From an uncultured Clostridia bacterium (GTDB taxonomy: Bacteria; Bacillota; Clostridia; TANB77; CAG-508): 16,247 nt of DNA. Positions 6,995-16,247 of the stretch are shown here, in pieces. The DNA is taken from assembly GCA_948946035.1 (NCBI GenBank), contig CARBKU010000012.1:1-16247 (forward strand), read 5' to 3'. Position numbers and translations under genes: made by a program. A model generated the notes under the pieces. The model was not told the origin of the DNA, made no database searches, and saw nothing but the letters and a program-made list of their open reading frames with translations. Numbering within the stretch: the first letter of the stretch is position 1; every line of letters begins with the position of its first letter.

Positions 6995-9900
6995 ATGTTA
7001 AAAACAAAAAAGATAAATAAAATTTTAGCAGTTATACTTTTAGTGCTAACATTATTTAGCGTAGTACAACCAGTTTTTGCAGTTTCTGGAACAGGAACTT
7101 GGGCAGGAGGTCAATTTGCCTCTGGAATGAAAACAACAGATAATCAAAATACACAATATGGAGTTTTAATTAGAAGATTGATAAATACAGCAACAAATGA
7201 AAGAATGACTGTATTTTGTGCCGAACACGGCGTTGATTTTACAACAGGTACAGCATACAATGGAGAATACTATACACCAACTGACGCAACAATTAAGAGG
7301 GCTTGCAAAGTAGCATACTTTGGGTGGTATTCAAAACACGGAGATTATACAGTAGATGGAGGAATACTAGCCTCTGATATGATATGGGTAAAAGAAGCCT
7401 ATGTATTCACACAGCAATATATATGGGAAACTTTGGGACAGTCTAATGCAACATTTATTGATTCGGCAGTACAAGGAAGATATGTAGCATTTAAAAACGA
7501 AGTAAATAGCAAAATAGATAATATGCAAAGAAAACCTAGTTTTTGTAATAGTACAATTACATTAGAGGCAGGAGAAACAACAACACTAACAGACACTAAC
7601 GGAGTATTAGCAGATTATACAAGTATTGATAAAACAACAGAGGGAATAAGAATTACACACAACAAAGGCGAAAACACAATGAATATTACAGTTAATGAAG
7701 ATTGCACAAGAGAAAATTATAGAATATCTGATGAAATGATGAAAAATTGGGGAATTATCAAAGAAGAAACAAGAGATAATGATACAACAATATATTTTTC
7801 ATTTAGAGAGGGAGTTCAAAATCAACTTTATGCAATGCACTACAACGATCCAGTAACAATGAATTTAGATTTAAAAATAAATCTTTTAGGAAATTTAGAG
7901 CTAAACAAACTAAATACTAATGGAGATTTAGTTGAGGGAGCTGTTTTCAATGTTACAGGAGCAAATGGATTCAATAGAGATGTAGAAGTAACAAATGGAA
8001 AAATTACACTAGAGAAAATCAAAAAAGGCAGTTATCTAGTCAAAGAGAAGTCTAGTCCAGAGGGCTACTTATTAAACACAGAAACTTACAGAGTAGAAGT
8101 AAAACCTAACCAAACAGCAACACAAGCAATAGTTAATGACGAGCCAACAGGAGAAATAGAAATTACAAAAATTGATATTGATACAGGAAACCAAAATAGA
8201 GTTGATGGAACAAGTCATCACGGGGACGCAAGCATAAAAGGAGCTGAATATACTTTATATGCAAGTTCTGATATTTATAATAAAAAAGGTACAGTAAAGT
8301 ATTTCTCCAAAGATGATGAAATAGCAAAATTTACTTTCAACGAGTATGGAGTAGCAAGTGTTAGAATTACAAATAATACTACACCTGCACAAATAAGTGT
8401 AAATGGAAGTAAATTGACAGGTCTTCCAATGGGCAATTTTTACTCAAAGGAAACAATCGTGCCAAATGGCTACACAAAGGACACAAACACTTATAATTAT
8501 ACACTTTCATACAAAGATAGCAATACAAGAGTTATTAAAACAAGTGGAATAGTAAAAAACAAAGTAGAACAAGCACCTTTTGAAGTTATCAAAATAACAT
8601 CAAACAATAATGCAGTAGCACAAACAGTAGAGGGAGCAGAGTTCACAGCAATACTTTCAAAATATGTTACTTTCTATGGCAGTTTTGATGAGGCAAAGAA
8701 ACATCTAAACGAATTTGCAAAAGATGAATATTCAATTTTTAAAACAGGAAGTAACGGACACGGAACTTCTAGTTTGTTGGCTTATGGCGAATATACAGTA
8801 AATGAAACCTATACGCCATCTCCAGAGATAGAAACAGTAGAACAATTCTATGTAACAATAGATAAAGATAGCAAAACACCAGTAAAAGAACTTGTTGCAA
8901 ATGATTATCCTTTCGAGGCATATTTAAAACTTCAAAAACAAGATAAAAAGACAGGAAAATTTGTAACTTATTCAAATGCAACTTTTGAATTATATAGACA
9001 AAATGAAGACACAAAGAAATGGGAACAAGTTGAATGCAAAGTAGGAGATAAATATTATAAATCTTGGACAACCAACAGCGAGGGCGTGGCAAAAACAGAA
9101 ACAAAGCTTGAGGCAGGAAATTACAAACTTTCTGAAGTGAAAATTCCGACAGGCTTCATACAACTAGACGGAGAGCTAACATTTAGAGTAGATAATAGAA
9201 ATTCAACATTAAATTATGACAAAGATTTTGACGCTTGGATTACAGTAACAGCAAAAAATGAACAACCAACAGGAACACTAAAATTAAATAAAAAAGTAGC
9301 ATTAAGAGAAGATATAGACAAAACAATGATAAAAGATATTGACTTTACAAAAATATCTTTTGAATTAGTAACAGATGAGAAAATAATAGACTATGCAGAT
9401 GGATCAACTATATATGAAAAAGGAAAAGTGGTAGGAAAATATAACCTAAAAGCTGATGGAACATTGACTGTTTCAAATTTACCAATGGGCGAATATCACT
9501 TAAAAGAGCTAACAACAATAGACGGAGCAGTATTAGACGAAACAGAACACAAAGTAGTGTTTGAACAAAAGGACACAGTAACAAAAGAATATATTGTAGA
9601 AAAAGACATTGAAAATAAAACAACAGCAATAGAAATTAGCAAAACAGATATTACAGGAGAAAAAGAGTTAGTTGGTGCAAAACTAGCTGTTACAGATGAA
9701 AATAACGAAGTTATAGATAGTTGGACATCAACTGAAAAAACTCATAAAATTGAGGGCTTAAAAGTAGGAAAAGAATACACACTAACAGAGGAGATAGCAC
9801 CAGAGTCTTTCGTAAAAGCAACTTCAATAAAATTCACAGTAGAAAATACAGTAGATATACAAAAAGTTGTAATGGTAGATAAACAAGTAACAGTATCAAA

Positions 9901-11099
9901 AGAAGATATTGGAGGAAAAGAAGTCGAGGGAGCAGAACTGAAAGTAGTAAATAAAGACGGAAATGTTGTAGATAGTTGGACATCAACCAATGAAAAACAC
10001 CCAATAAATAATTTGGTAGAGGGAGAAACTTACACATTATATGAAGACTATGCTCCAGACACATTCGTAATATCAAATAAAATAGAGTTTACAGTTACAA
10101 CTGACAAAGAAACACAAGAAATAAAAATGATAGACAAAGTGGTAGAAATATCAAAAGTAAATATTGCAGGCGAAGAATTAGAGGGAGCAACATTAGTTGT
10201 AACAAGCACAAAAACAAAAAATATAGTAGATAAATGGGTATCAACAAAAGAGCCACACAAAGTTAGTAACTTAATTGAGGGCGAAAGCTATGTACTTCAC
10301 GAGGAAATCGTAGTTGACGGATATGTAAAAGCAACAGATATTGAATTTACAGTAACAGAAGACAAAGAAACACAAAAAGTCGAAATGATAGATAAAATTG
10401 TAGAAATAGTAAAAACAGATCTTGTAACAGGCGAGGAACTAGAGGGGGCAGAACTTCAAGTAGTAGACGAGAATAACGAAATAATTGATGAATGGGTGTC
10501 AACAAAAGAGCCACATAGAGTAATAGGCTTGGAAGAAAACAAAAATTACAAACTAATTGAAAAGACAGCACCATACGGATTTGAAATGACAGAAGAAATT
10601 GCTTTCACAGTTACAACTGACAAAGAAACACAAAAAATTGAAATGAAAGATATGCCAATACTAAAAGACATTAGAGTAGTAAAAGTAGATAGTAAAACAA
10701 AAGAAATTATCAAAGATAAATTTACTTTTGGAATTTATGAAGATAGCGAATGCACAAAACTAATCAAAGAAATAAAATCAAACAAAGAGGACGGATTCGT
10801 TACTTTTGAAGATATGCGTTTTGGCACATTCTATATCAAAGAATTAAAATCTCCAAAGAACTACGAATTATCTAATAGAGTAGCAAAAGTAGAGATAAAT
10901 GACAAAGGAGTTTTTGTTGACGGAACAGAAATTCAAGAAGAAAATACAGTATATAGTTTTGAATTTGAAAATCAAAAAATAGAAACTCCAAAAACACGGA
11001 GATACAAGAAATATCCTACTAGCTGTAACTATTTCTATTATTTCACTAATAGGACTTGCAGTATTAGTTGTTATAAAATTAAAAAATAAAAATATATAA
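6995..11099 (+). CDS. Giant Cna-B repeat surface protein with thioester-type head; sorting signal behind a CGG +1 shift
   Basis: ATG 6995 follows AAAGGAGG. Residues 1-29 are a signal peptide ending VFA. The head (about 30-290) has FCAEHG (Cys75) and VFTQQYIWETLG (Gln140), the Cys and TQxxIW pair of thioester (TQXA) adhesin domains, which can bind host surfaces covalently. About ten Cna-B/SpaA-like modules follow, starting near residues 299, 386, 527, 642, 760, 877, 965, 1049, 1135 and 1225; those at 877-1220 are four near-identical ~86-residue repeats sharing W(T/V)ST and EGAxLxV. In the zero frame the end (CGG AGA TAC...) has no anchor. Skipping C10997 gives PKTGD, the hydrophobic segment NILLAVTISIISLIGLAVLVVI and the tail KLKNKNI, a full sortase signal. 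Corrected length is 1367 residues. It is likely the ICE's mating or colonisation adhesin. Confidence 0.9.
9622..10656 (+). repeat. Four tandem ~86-residue Cna-B repeats in the surface protein
   Basis: Repeats start near 9622, 9886, 10140 and 10399. Each runs I(E/V)xSK(T/E/V)(D/N)I, GxE(L/V)EGAxLxVV, DxWxST(K/N)E(P/K)H, GExYxL and ending TTDKETQ-(E/K)IxM. The nucleotide copies are also similar, so copy-number change by recombination is possible. Confidence 0.8.
10997..11000 (+). other. CGGA +1 shift site 4 (surface protein, PKT-G-D)
   Basis: CCA AAA ACA is followed by CGG; dropping C10997 gives GGA GAT, turning PKTRRYKKYP into PKTGD plus a membrane anchor ending at TAA 11097-11099. Confidence 0.88.
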
Positions 11100-11110
11100 A
11101 AAAATCATAT

Positions 11111-11150
11111 AAGCAAAATGGTGGCCAATGAATAGCCACCATTATTGCTT
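11111..11150 (+). terminator. Strong hairpin after the surface protein gene, best as a terminator of the minus strand or an mRNA end
   Basis: AAGCAA (11111-11116) and ATGGTGGC (11118-11125) pair with GCCACCAT (11135-11142) and TTGCTT (11145-11150) across a 9-base loop. On the plus strand A6 follows, not T, so on this strand it is atypical as a terminator and may protect the 3' end or weaken readthrough. On the minus strand the hairpin is followed by ATATGATTTTTTT. Confidence 0.6.
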
Positions 11151-11166
11151 AAAAAAGGAGTGAAAA

Positions 11167-11385
11167 ATGGCAAAGTACAATATAGCTCAAATACAAAAGA
11201 TGATAGAAAGACTAGCTGAAATAGGAATAAATACAGAAAAAGCAATACTTAATATGCAATTTGAAGATTTAGAAAAAATGCCTAACTATACAATAACAGA
11301 TATAAAAACATTGATAAGTTTAAGAAAAGCAATAAGGAAAAATAAAAAAGCATTATTCTTATTTTTAGGCGAAGAAATAGAGTAA
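11167..11385 (+). CDS. 72-residue ICE orphan before the methylase-helicase gene
   Basis: ATG 11167 follows AAAAAAGGAG. The product MAKYNIAQIQKMIERLAEI... is helical, with a basic C-terminus (SLRKAIRKNKKALFLFLGEE). It has no signal peptide or known motif. It lies 39 bases before the TTG start of the giant gene, so the two are probably co-transcribed. Small helical proteins in this position are frequent in Clostridia ICEs, but I do not know the function. No in-frame CGG. Confidence 0.7.
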   Translation: MAKYNIAQIQKMIERLAEIGINTEKAILNMQFEDLEKMPNYTITDIKTLISLRKAIRKNKKALFLFLGEEIE

Positions 11386-11424
11386 TAAATAATAAAAAAA
11401 TTAAAAACGAGAGGAGGGAGAGAA

Positions 11425-14400
11425 TTGGCAAAAGAACTAACCAGAAAAGAAAAACAAATAACAGAATTATACTTTGAAACAACATTAAATGTAGGAAAAA
11501 ATGCAGACAACTGGATTTCGTTTTTAAAAAGAGCAAGTTTTAATTATAAATATAGGTTTGATGAACAAATATTGATATATGCACAAAGACCAGACGCAGT
11601 AGCCTGTGCAGAAACAACGATATGGAATAAAAAACTAAAAAGGTGGATCAATAAAGGCTCAAAAGGAATAGCTTTAATCACAGAAAAAGAGGGCGAATTA
11701 GGGTTACGATTTGTTTTTGATGTATCAGACACAAATAGTGATGTTTACGGCAGAAAATTCAAACTATGGCAAGCAGAAGAAAAATACACAAATGATATTA
11801 TAGAGGCATTAGAAGATAAATTCGGAACAATGGAAGATAAAAGTAGTTTGCCACTTGCAATAATATCAACAGTATATAATCGTGTAGTAGATAATATGCA
11901 AGACTATTTAGAAGAATTAAAATCTGTAACAGCTAATAGTGAGTTGGAAAAATTAAATAGTGAACAATTAGAAAATACATTTTTAGAATTACTGTTATAT
12001 AGTACAATAGGTTTAACAATGTCAAGATGTGGGTTAGATGTCAATGATTATATTCCAAAAGACTGTTTTTCTGGAATAGAAAAGTTTAACACTTTTGAAA
12101 CAATGTCTATACTTGGAACAGCAACTAGGGATTTTTCAAAAGAAATTTTGCTAGAAGTTTCAAAGACAGTAATAAATGTGCAAAAACAAGAAAAAAAGAA
12201 AAATCACACATTGGAAAAAATAAAACAAAGCATTTACAATAAAGAAAATGAGAAAGGAAGTGTTGAGAATGAATCTAACTTACACAATGAAAGGAAATTA
12301 TCTAATACCAGACTTAACGATAGAGAGAACAAACAAGAAAGTAAATCTAGGCAAGTTCGCCAAAATGAGATTGAAGTACCTAAAAGAGAACAAGAGGGGA
12401 ACTTACACAATGCTACTAGCCAGCAACAAACTAACGCAACACCTAATGATAATACAGGAAACAGTAGTAAACAGAATAGCACAGGAAGTAGAGAAGATGA
12501 AACAACAGTATGGAATAACAGAGGAAATGAAAGCAACCAACCAAATGGAATGGATAGGTCAGATGAACAACATTCAAGCAACAGCAGAACAGACAGCAAT
12601 AAGGGAAGTAATTTACAATTAGAAGAACAAGATAATGAAAAGGAAGTAGACAATACTTCTTTTTTTGATGGAGAAACAACAAATACAGAAGATGACAAAG
12701 GCAATTATACATTTATGGTAGGCGATATTATCTATATAGGATTTCAAGAATTTACTATTTCAAATATAGATAATCAAATAATAACAATGTATGATAATCA
12801 ATTCCCATTGGATCAAAGAACAGTAGCTATAAAAGATATACTAGAAAAAGTTGCTGAAAATCCTATGAATGATTACTTAAAAGATAGAGAAGTACCAGAA
12901 ACAGAAGAAAAAGTAGAAAGTGCTTTCAATAAGTGGCTAGATACATTTATAGAAGAAAAAGGAATTGATTTAGAACAGGTTATTGAAATAAAAACAGAAG
13001 ATAATACACATTATTTTGAAATTGGAAATATCATTGCTAATATAAAAGCTACTACACCAGAAGAACAAGCAGGAATAAAAGATATGATAGTCAAAATAGA
13101 CTTTTATAATGGAGATGTAGTAGATTATTTTAGGCATTTAGCACAAGTATTAGCAGAAAACTTTGAGAAACAACAAGAACAGCCAAAAGAAGAAAAGCAA
13201 GAAGAACAAATAGAAGATACAAAAGAACAGGAAATTATAGCAGAAAAGCTAATCAAAAAGAACAGAAATATTGAGTATTTTGACTTGCACCCTGAAATAC
13301 CTACTGAAGAAAGAAACAATTTTAGAATTACAGACGATAATCTAGGTGTAGGAACAGCAAAAGAAAAATATAGAAACAATGTAGAGGCTATAAAAGTATT
13401 AAAATTATGCGAAGAACAAAATAGATATGCAACACCAGAAGAACAAATAATACTTTCAAAATATGTTGGATGGGGTGGCTTAAAATCAGCATTTGAAGAT
13501 AAAAACGATAGTTGGGCAAGTGAGTATGCAGAATTAAAAGAACTACTTACTGAAGATGAATACAAAGACGCAAGAGCTTCAAGTGTAACAGCATACTATA
13601 CACCACCAGTTGTTATAAGAAATATATATAAAGCATTGCAAAATATGGGACTAAAACAAGCAAATATATTAGAGCCATCTTGTCGGTGTAGGTAACTTTT
13701 TAGGAATGCTACCAGAAGAATTAAATGACAGTTGTAAAATGTATGGAGTAGAAGTAGATAGCATTTCTGGAAGAATAGCACAGCAATTATACCAAAAGTC
13801 CACTATTGCAATACAACCTTTTGAAAAAACCAATATGCCAGACAACTTTTTTGATGTTGCAATAGGAAATGTGCCATTTGATAATATGATAAAGCCTAAT
13901 GATAGAAGATATAACAAAAATAAATTTGTATTGCATGATTACTTTTTTGCAAAGACAATCGACAAAGTTCGCCCACGGAGGAATAATAGCACTTGTTACA
14001 AGTAAAGGAACAATGGACAAAGAAAATAGTAGTGTTAGAAAGTATATATCACAGCGAGCAGAACTTATTGGAGCAATAAGACTACCAGACAATACATTCA
14101 AAAGTAATGCAGGAACAGAAGTAACATCAGACATTATATTCTTAAAGAAAAGAGATAAAATCACAGATATAGAAGATGACTGGGTAAATCTTGACACAAC
14201 TGAAAATGGAATAAGAATGAATAAATATTTTGTCGATAATCCTAATATGATAATGGGAACAATGACAAAGGAAAGTTCACAATATGGAGGAGAACGAACA
14301 GAGTGTAAAATGATAGAGGGTAGCGATTTAGATTATATGCTATCTAATGCTATTTCAAATATAGAATCAGAAATAGAAGAATACGATTTAGACGAGCTAA

Positions 14401-16199
14401 TAGGAGATGAAGAAAAATCTATACAGGCAGATCCGACAGTAAAAAATTATTCCTATACTGTTATTGATGGCAAAGTATATTATAGAGAAAACAGTAGAAT
14501 GTTTGAAAAAGACTTGCCAGAAACAACACAAAACAGAATAAAAGGTATGGTAGAAATACGAGATTGCACCAGAAAGCTTATAGACTTACAAGTTGATGAT
14601 AGTAGCGACAATGAAATAAAAATAGAACAGGAAAGATTAAATAGGTTATACGATAATTTTGTAAAGAAGTATGGAAGAATAAACAGCAGAGGAAATAATC
14701 AAGCCTTTTCCGAAGATAGTAGCTATTATTTATTGTGTTCGTTAGAAATAACCGATTCAAAAGGTAATTTTCAAAGAAAAGCAGATATGTTTTCAAAGAA
14801 AACAATAAAAGCTAAAAAGGAAATAACAAAGGTAGACACAAGCAATGAGGCACTTATTGTTTCTCTAACAGAAAAAGCAAAAGTCGATATGGAATATATG
14901 CAGTCTATTACAGATAAAACAGAAGACAAACTTGTCAAAGAGTTAGAGGGACAAATATTTAGAATACCAGATACACCTGCTGAAGAAAAAAAGTATGTAA
15001 CAGCAGATGAGTATTTATCTGGAAATGTAAGAGAAAAACTTAATATTGCAAGAAGAATTGCAGAGGCAAACCCAGAATTTGAAGTAAATGTTAGAGAGCT
15101 AGAGAAAGTAATACCAGAAGATATAAAAGCAAGTGAAATAGCTGTAAAATTAGGAGCTACTTGGATACCACCAGAATATATAGAACAGTTTATATATGAA
15201 TTGTTAGATACAGATTATTGGGACAAGAAAAAGATACAAGTTCATTACTCTGAATTTACAGGAGCTTGGAATGTTACAGGAAAATCAGTAGACAAAGGAG
15301 TTAAAGCAACAAAGACTTATGGTGTAAAAAAAGCAAGTGCATATAAAATAATTGAAACTACCTTAAATCTAAACGATATAAAAATATACAAAAAGATAAA
15401 TGTTGGAACAGATGATGAAAAAAGCGTTATAGATAAACAGCAAACAGCAATAGCACAAGCAAAACAAGATGAAATTAGAATGAAGTTTGAAGAATGGATT
15501 TTTAAAGATCCAGACAGACGAGAAAAGTTAGTAAAATTATATAATGAAAAGTTTAATAGTATAAGAAATAGACAATATGATGGAAGTTATCTAAAATTTT
15601 ATGGAATGAATCCAGAAATAAAATTACGAGAACATCAAGTTAATGCCATTGCAAGAATATTATATAATGGAAATACTTTACTTGCTCACGAGGTACGGAG
15701 CTCGGAAAAACTTTTGAAATGGTAGCAAGTGCAATGGAAAGTAAACGATTAGGACTATGTAATAAAAGTATTTTTGTAGTTCCAAACCATATCGTTGAAC
15801 AATTTTCAAATGAGTTCCTACAATTATACCCATCAGCAAACATTTTAGTAACAACAAAGAAAGACTTTTCAAAAAACAATAGAAAAAAATTTGTGTCTAA
15901 AATAGCGACAGGAGATTTTGACGCTATTTTGATAGGACACAGTCAATTTGAAAAAATACCTATGTCAGTAGAAAGACAGAGGTATTTTTTAGAATCTCAA
16001 ATAGAAGAAATAATAGAGGGCATAGAAGAAACAAAAGCAATGGAAGGCGAAAAATTTACAATAAGAGAACTAGAAAGAACAAAAAAAGCACTAGAGGCAA
16101 AGTTAGAAAAGCTAAACAATGCAGATAAAAAAGATGATGTAATTACATTTGAACAGCTACGGAGTTGATAGACTATTTGTAGACGAGGCACATTTATAA
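11425..16199 (+). CDS. Giant ICE adenine-methylase/SNF2-type helicase, N-terminal part, read through five CGG +1 shift sites
   Basis: TTG 11425 follows GAGGAGGGAG. The order is: an N-terminal block typical of these ICE polyvalent proteins (ELYFETTLNVGKNADNWISF, RFDEQILIYAQRP, about residues 1-260); a disordered Asn/Ser/Glu-rich linker (~265-415) that also encodes tnpV; a linker domain (FMVGDIIYIGFQEFTI); a methylase with VGWGG, the SAM motif LEPSCGVGNFLG (near 750) and GNVPF in place of NPPY (near 813), then RPGGIIALVTSKGTMDK; and a helicase start with P-loop HEVGAGKT (~1423) and VDEAH (~1588). The full frame needs +1 shifts at C13684, C13976, C15696, C15703 and C16160. A TAA at 16197 follows DEAH, and the usual helicase continuation is not seen, so the 3' part is either lost here or beyond a faulty contig end. 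Relatives exceed 2000 residues and likely protect or process element DNA. Confidence 0.85.
12269..12622 (+). CDS. tnpV: TnpV-family transposon protein, overprinted in another frame of the giant gene
   Basis: In the +1 frame relative to the surrounding gene, ATG 12269 (AAAGGAAG at 12253-12260, about 8 bases before) opens 117 residues starting MNLTYTMKGNYLIPDLTI. It continues LGKFAKMRLKYLKENKRGTY, MLLASNKL, ITEEMKATNQMEWIGQMNNI and ends AIREVIYN. These blocks match the TnpV family of Tn1549/CTn-type elements from end to end, including the terminal (E)LIY-type ending. The outer frame here codes only a low-complexity linker, so the DNA seems constrained by tnpV while the linker rides along. TnpV function is not established. 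An in-frame ATG at 12248 is possible but has no ribosome site. Confidence 0.75.
   Translation: MNLTYTMKGNYLIPDLTIERTNKKVNLGKFAKMRLKYLKENKRGTYTMLLASNKLTQHLMIIQETVVNRIAQEVEKMKQQYGITEEMKATNQMEWIGQMNNIQATAEQTAIREVIYN
13684..13687 (+). other. CGGT +1 shift site 5 (methylase SAM motif, EPSC-G-VGNF)
   Basis: TGT is followed by CGG; dropping C13684 gives GGT GTA GGT AAC, restoring motif I of N6-adenine methylases. It is the only site with CGGT rather than CGGA. Unshifted reading stops four codons later. Confidence 0.88.
13976..13979 (+). other. CGGA +1 shift site 6 (methylase, VRP-G-GIIALVTSKG)
   Basis: GTT CGC CCA is followed by CGG; dropping C13976 gives GGA GGA ATA. CGC two codons earlier is read as Arg, so the effect is specific to CGG. 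Confidence 0.88.
15696..15706 (+). other. Double CGGA +1 shift sites 7 and 8 (helicase P-loop, HEV-G-A-G-KT)
   Basis: GTA is followed by CGGA (15696-15699), GCT, then CGGA (15703-15706) and AAA ACT. Both P-loop glycines are each preceded by one extra C; skipping both gives HEVGAGKTFEMVASAM. One shift alone would not restore the frame. Confidence 0.9.
16160..16163 (+). other. CGGA +1 shift site 9 (helicase, FEQL-G-VDRLFVDEAH)
   Basis: CTA is followed by CGG; dropping C16160 gives GGA GTT GAT and leads directly to VDEAH. Unshifted reading stops at TGA 16166-16168. Confidence 0.85.
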
Positions 16200-16247
16200 A
16201 TGATAAAATAAAAGTAACCAAAAAAGGGAAAATAAAAATTACCAAAA
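16194..16247 (+). other. Frame lost after DEAH at the right edge
   Basis: After CAT (16191-16193) the frame reads TTA TAA. Reusing one base gives FINDKIKVTKKGKIKITK, which is open to the edge but does not resemble the expected N-(Y/F)-K-N segment. The stretch is almost only A, T and AAAA runs and may be poor assembly or a real breakpoint. Confidence 0.5.

Noticed and set aside
13706..14005. Separate small genes at 13706-14005, 13899-15725 and 15719-16168
   Set aside because: They are consecutive segments of one protein divided by CGG shift sites; none has its own ribosome site and their joints fall inside family motifs.
4425..16163. Ordinary pseudogene decay as the cause of the ICE frame breaks
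   Set aside because: All nine lesions are a single C creating an in-frame CGG, without any nonsense codons or deletions in the same genes apart from the edge at 16194; random decay would be mixed, as in the left flank.
1..16247. CRISPR array or toxin-antitoxin pair
   Set aside because: No regularly spaced repeats were seen, and the small proteins lack recognisable toxin or antitoxin motifs.

Overview
The window is A-rich, low-GC DNA of Firmicutes type, most likely from an uncultured gut or mucosal Clostridia/Bacilli relative. It uses strong AAGGAGG-type ribosome sites, TTG as well as ATG starts, and short Rho-independent terminators. It splits into a decayed left flank (1-3760) and the core of an integrative conjugative element (ICE) of the Tn1549/CTn kind (3938-16247). 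No integrase, relaxase, tRNA, rRNA or CRISPR array is visible.

Left flank: the C-terminal end of an IS91-family (Y2/HUH) transposase, then a structured leader with crossing inverted repeats, then a regulator cassette. The cassette is a WYL-type regulator with an in-frame stop, an intact GyrI-like ligand-binding protein, a frameshifted GNAT acetyltransferase and a frameshifted TfoX N-terminal-domain protein. A terminator follows. Remnants of two tiny ICE-type genes lie at 3374-3755.

ICE core: a small orphan protein, a ParA/ParB pair with overlapping ends, a secreted Cys-containing protein, a very large Cna-B repeat surface protein with a thioester-type head and a PKTGD sorting signal, a 72-residue orphan, and the N-terminal ~1590 codons of a giant adenine-methylase/helicase protein. 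A complete tnpV gene is written inside the disordered linker of the giant gene, in another reading frame.

The main discovery is a rule that holds across four genes. ParA, ParB, the Cna-B protein and the giant helicase each look broken, but every break is a +1 shift at an in-frame CGG codon. Skipping one base (reading CGGN as the glycine codon GGN) restores ParA, ParB, the PKTGD anchor, the methylase SAM motif (EPSCGVGNF), the RPGG segment, both P-loop glycines (HEVGAGKT) and the segment leading to DEAH. There are nine such sites: C4425, C4483, C5196, C10997, C13684, C13976, C15696, C15703 and C16160. By eye I find no in-frame CGG anywhere in the window that is read as ordinary arginine, whereas CGA, CGT and CGC are. 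Either CGG is a codon that triggers +1 shifting (or quadruplet CGGN decoding) in this organism, or the assembly has a very regular C-insertion error. The left-flank lesions are of a different kind (nonsense, or indels in A/T runs) and look like ordinary decay.

If the shifts are real, the ICE partition system, its surface adhesin and its DNA-processing giant are all made full-length only in a cell that decodes CGG this way.
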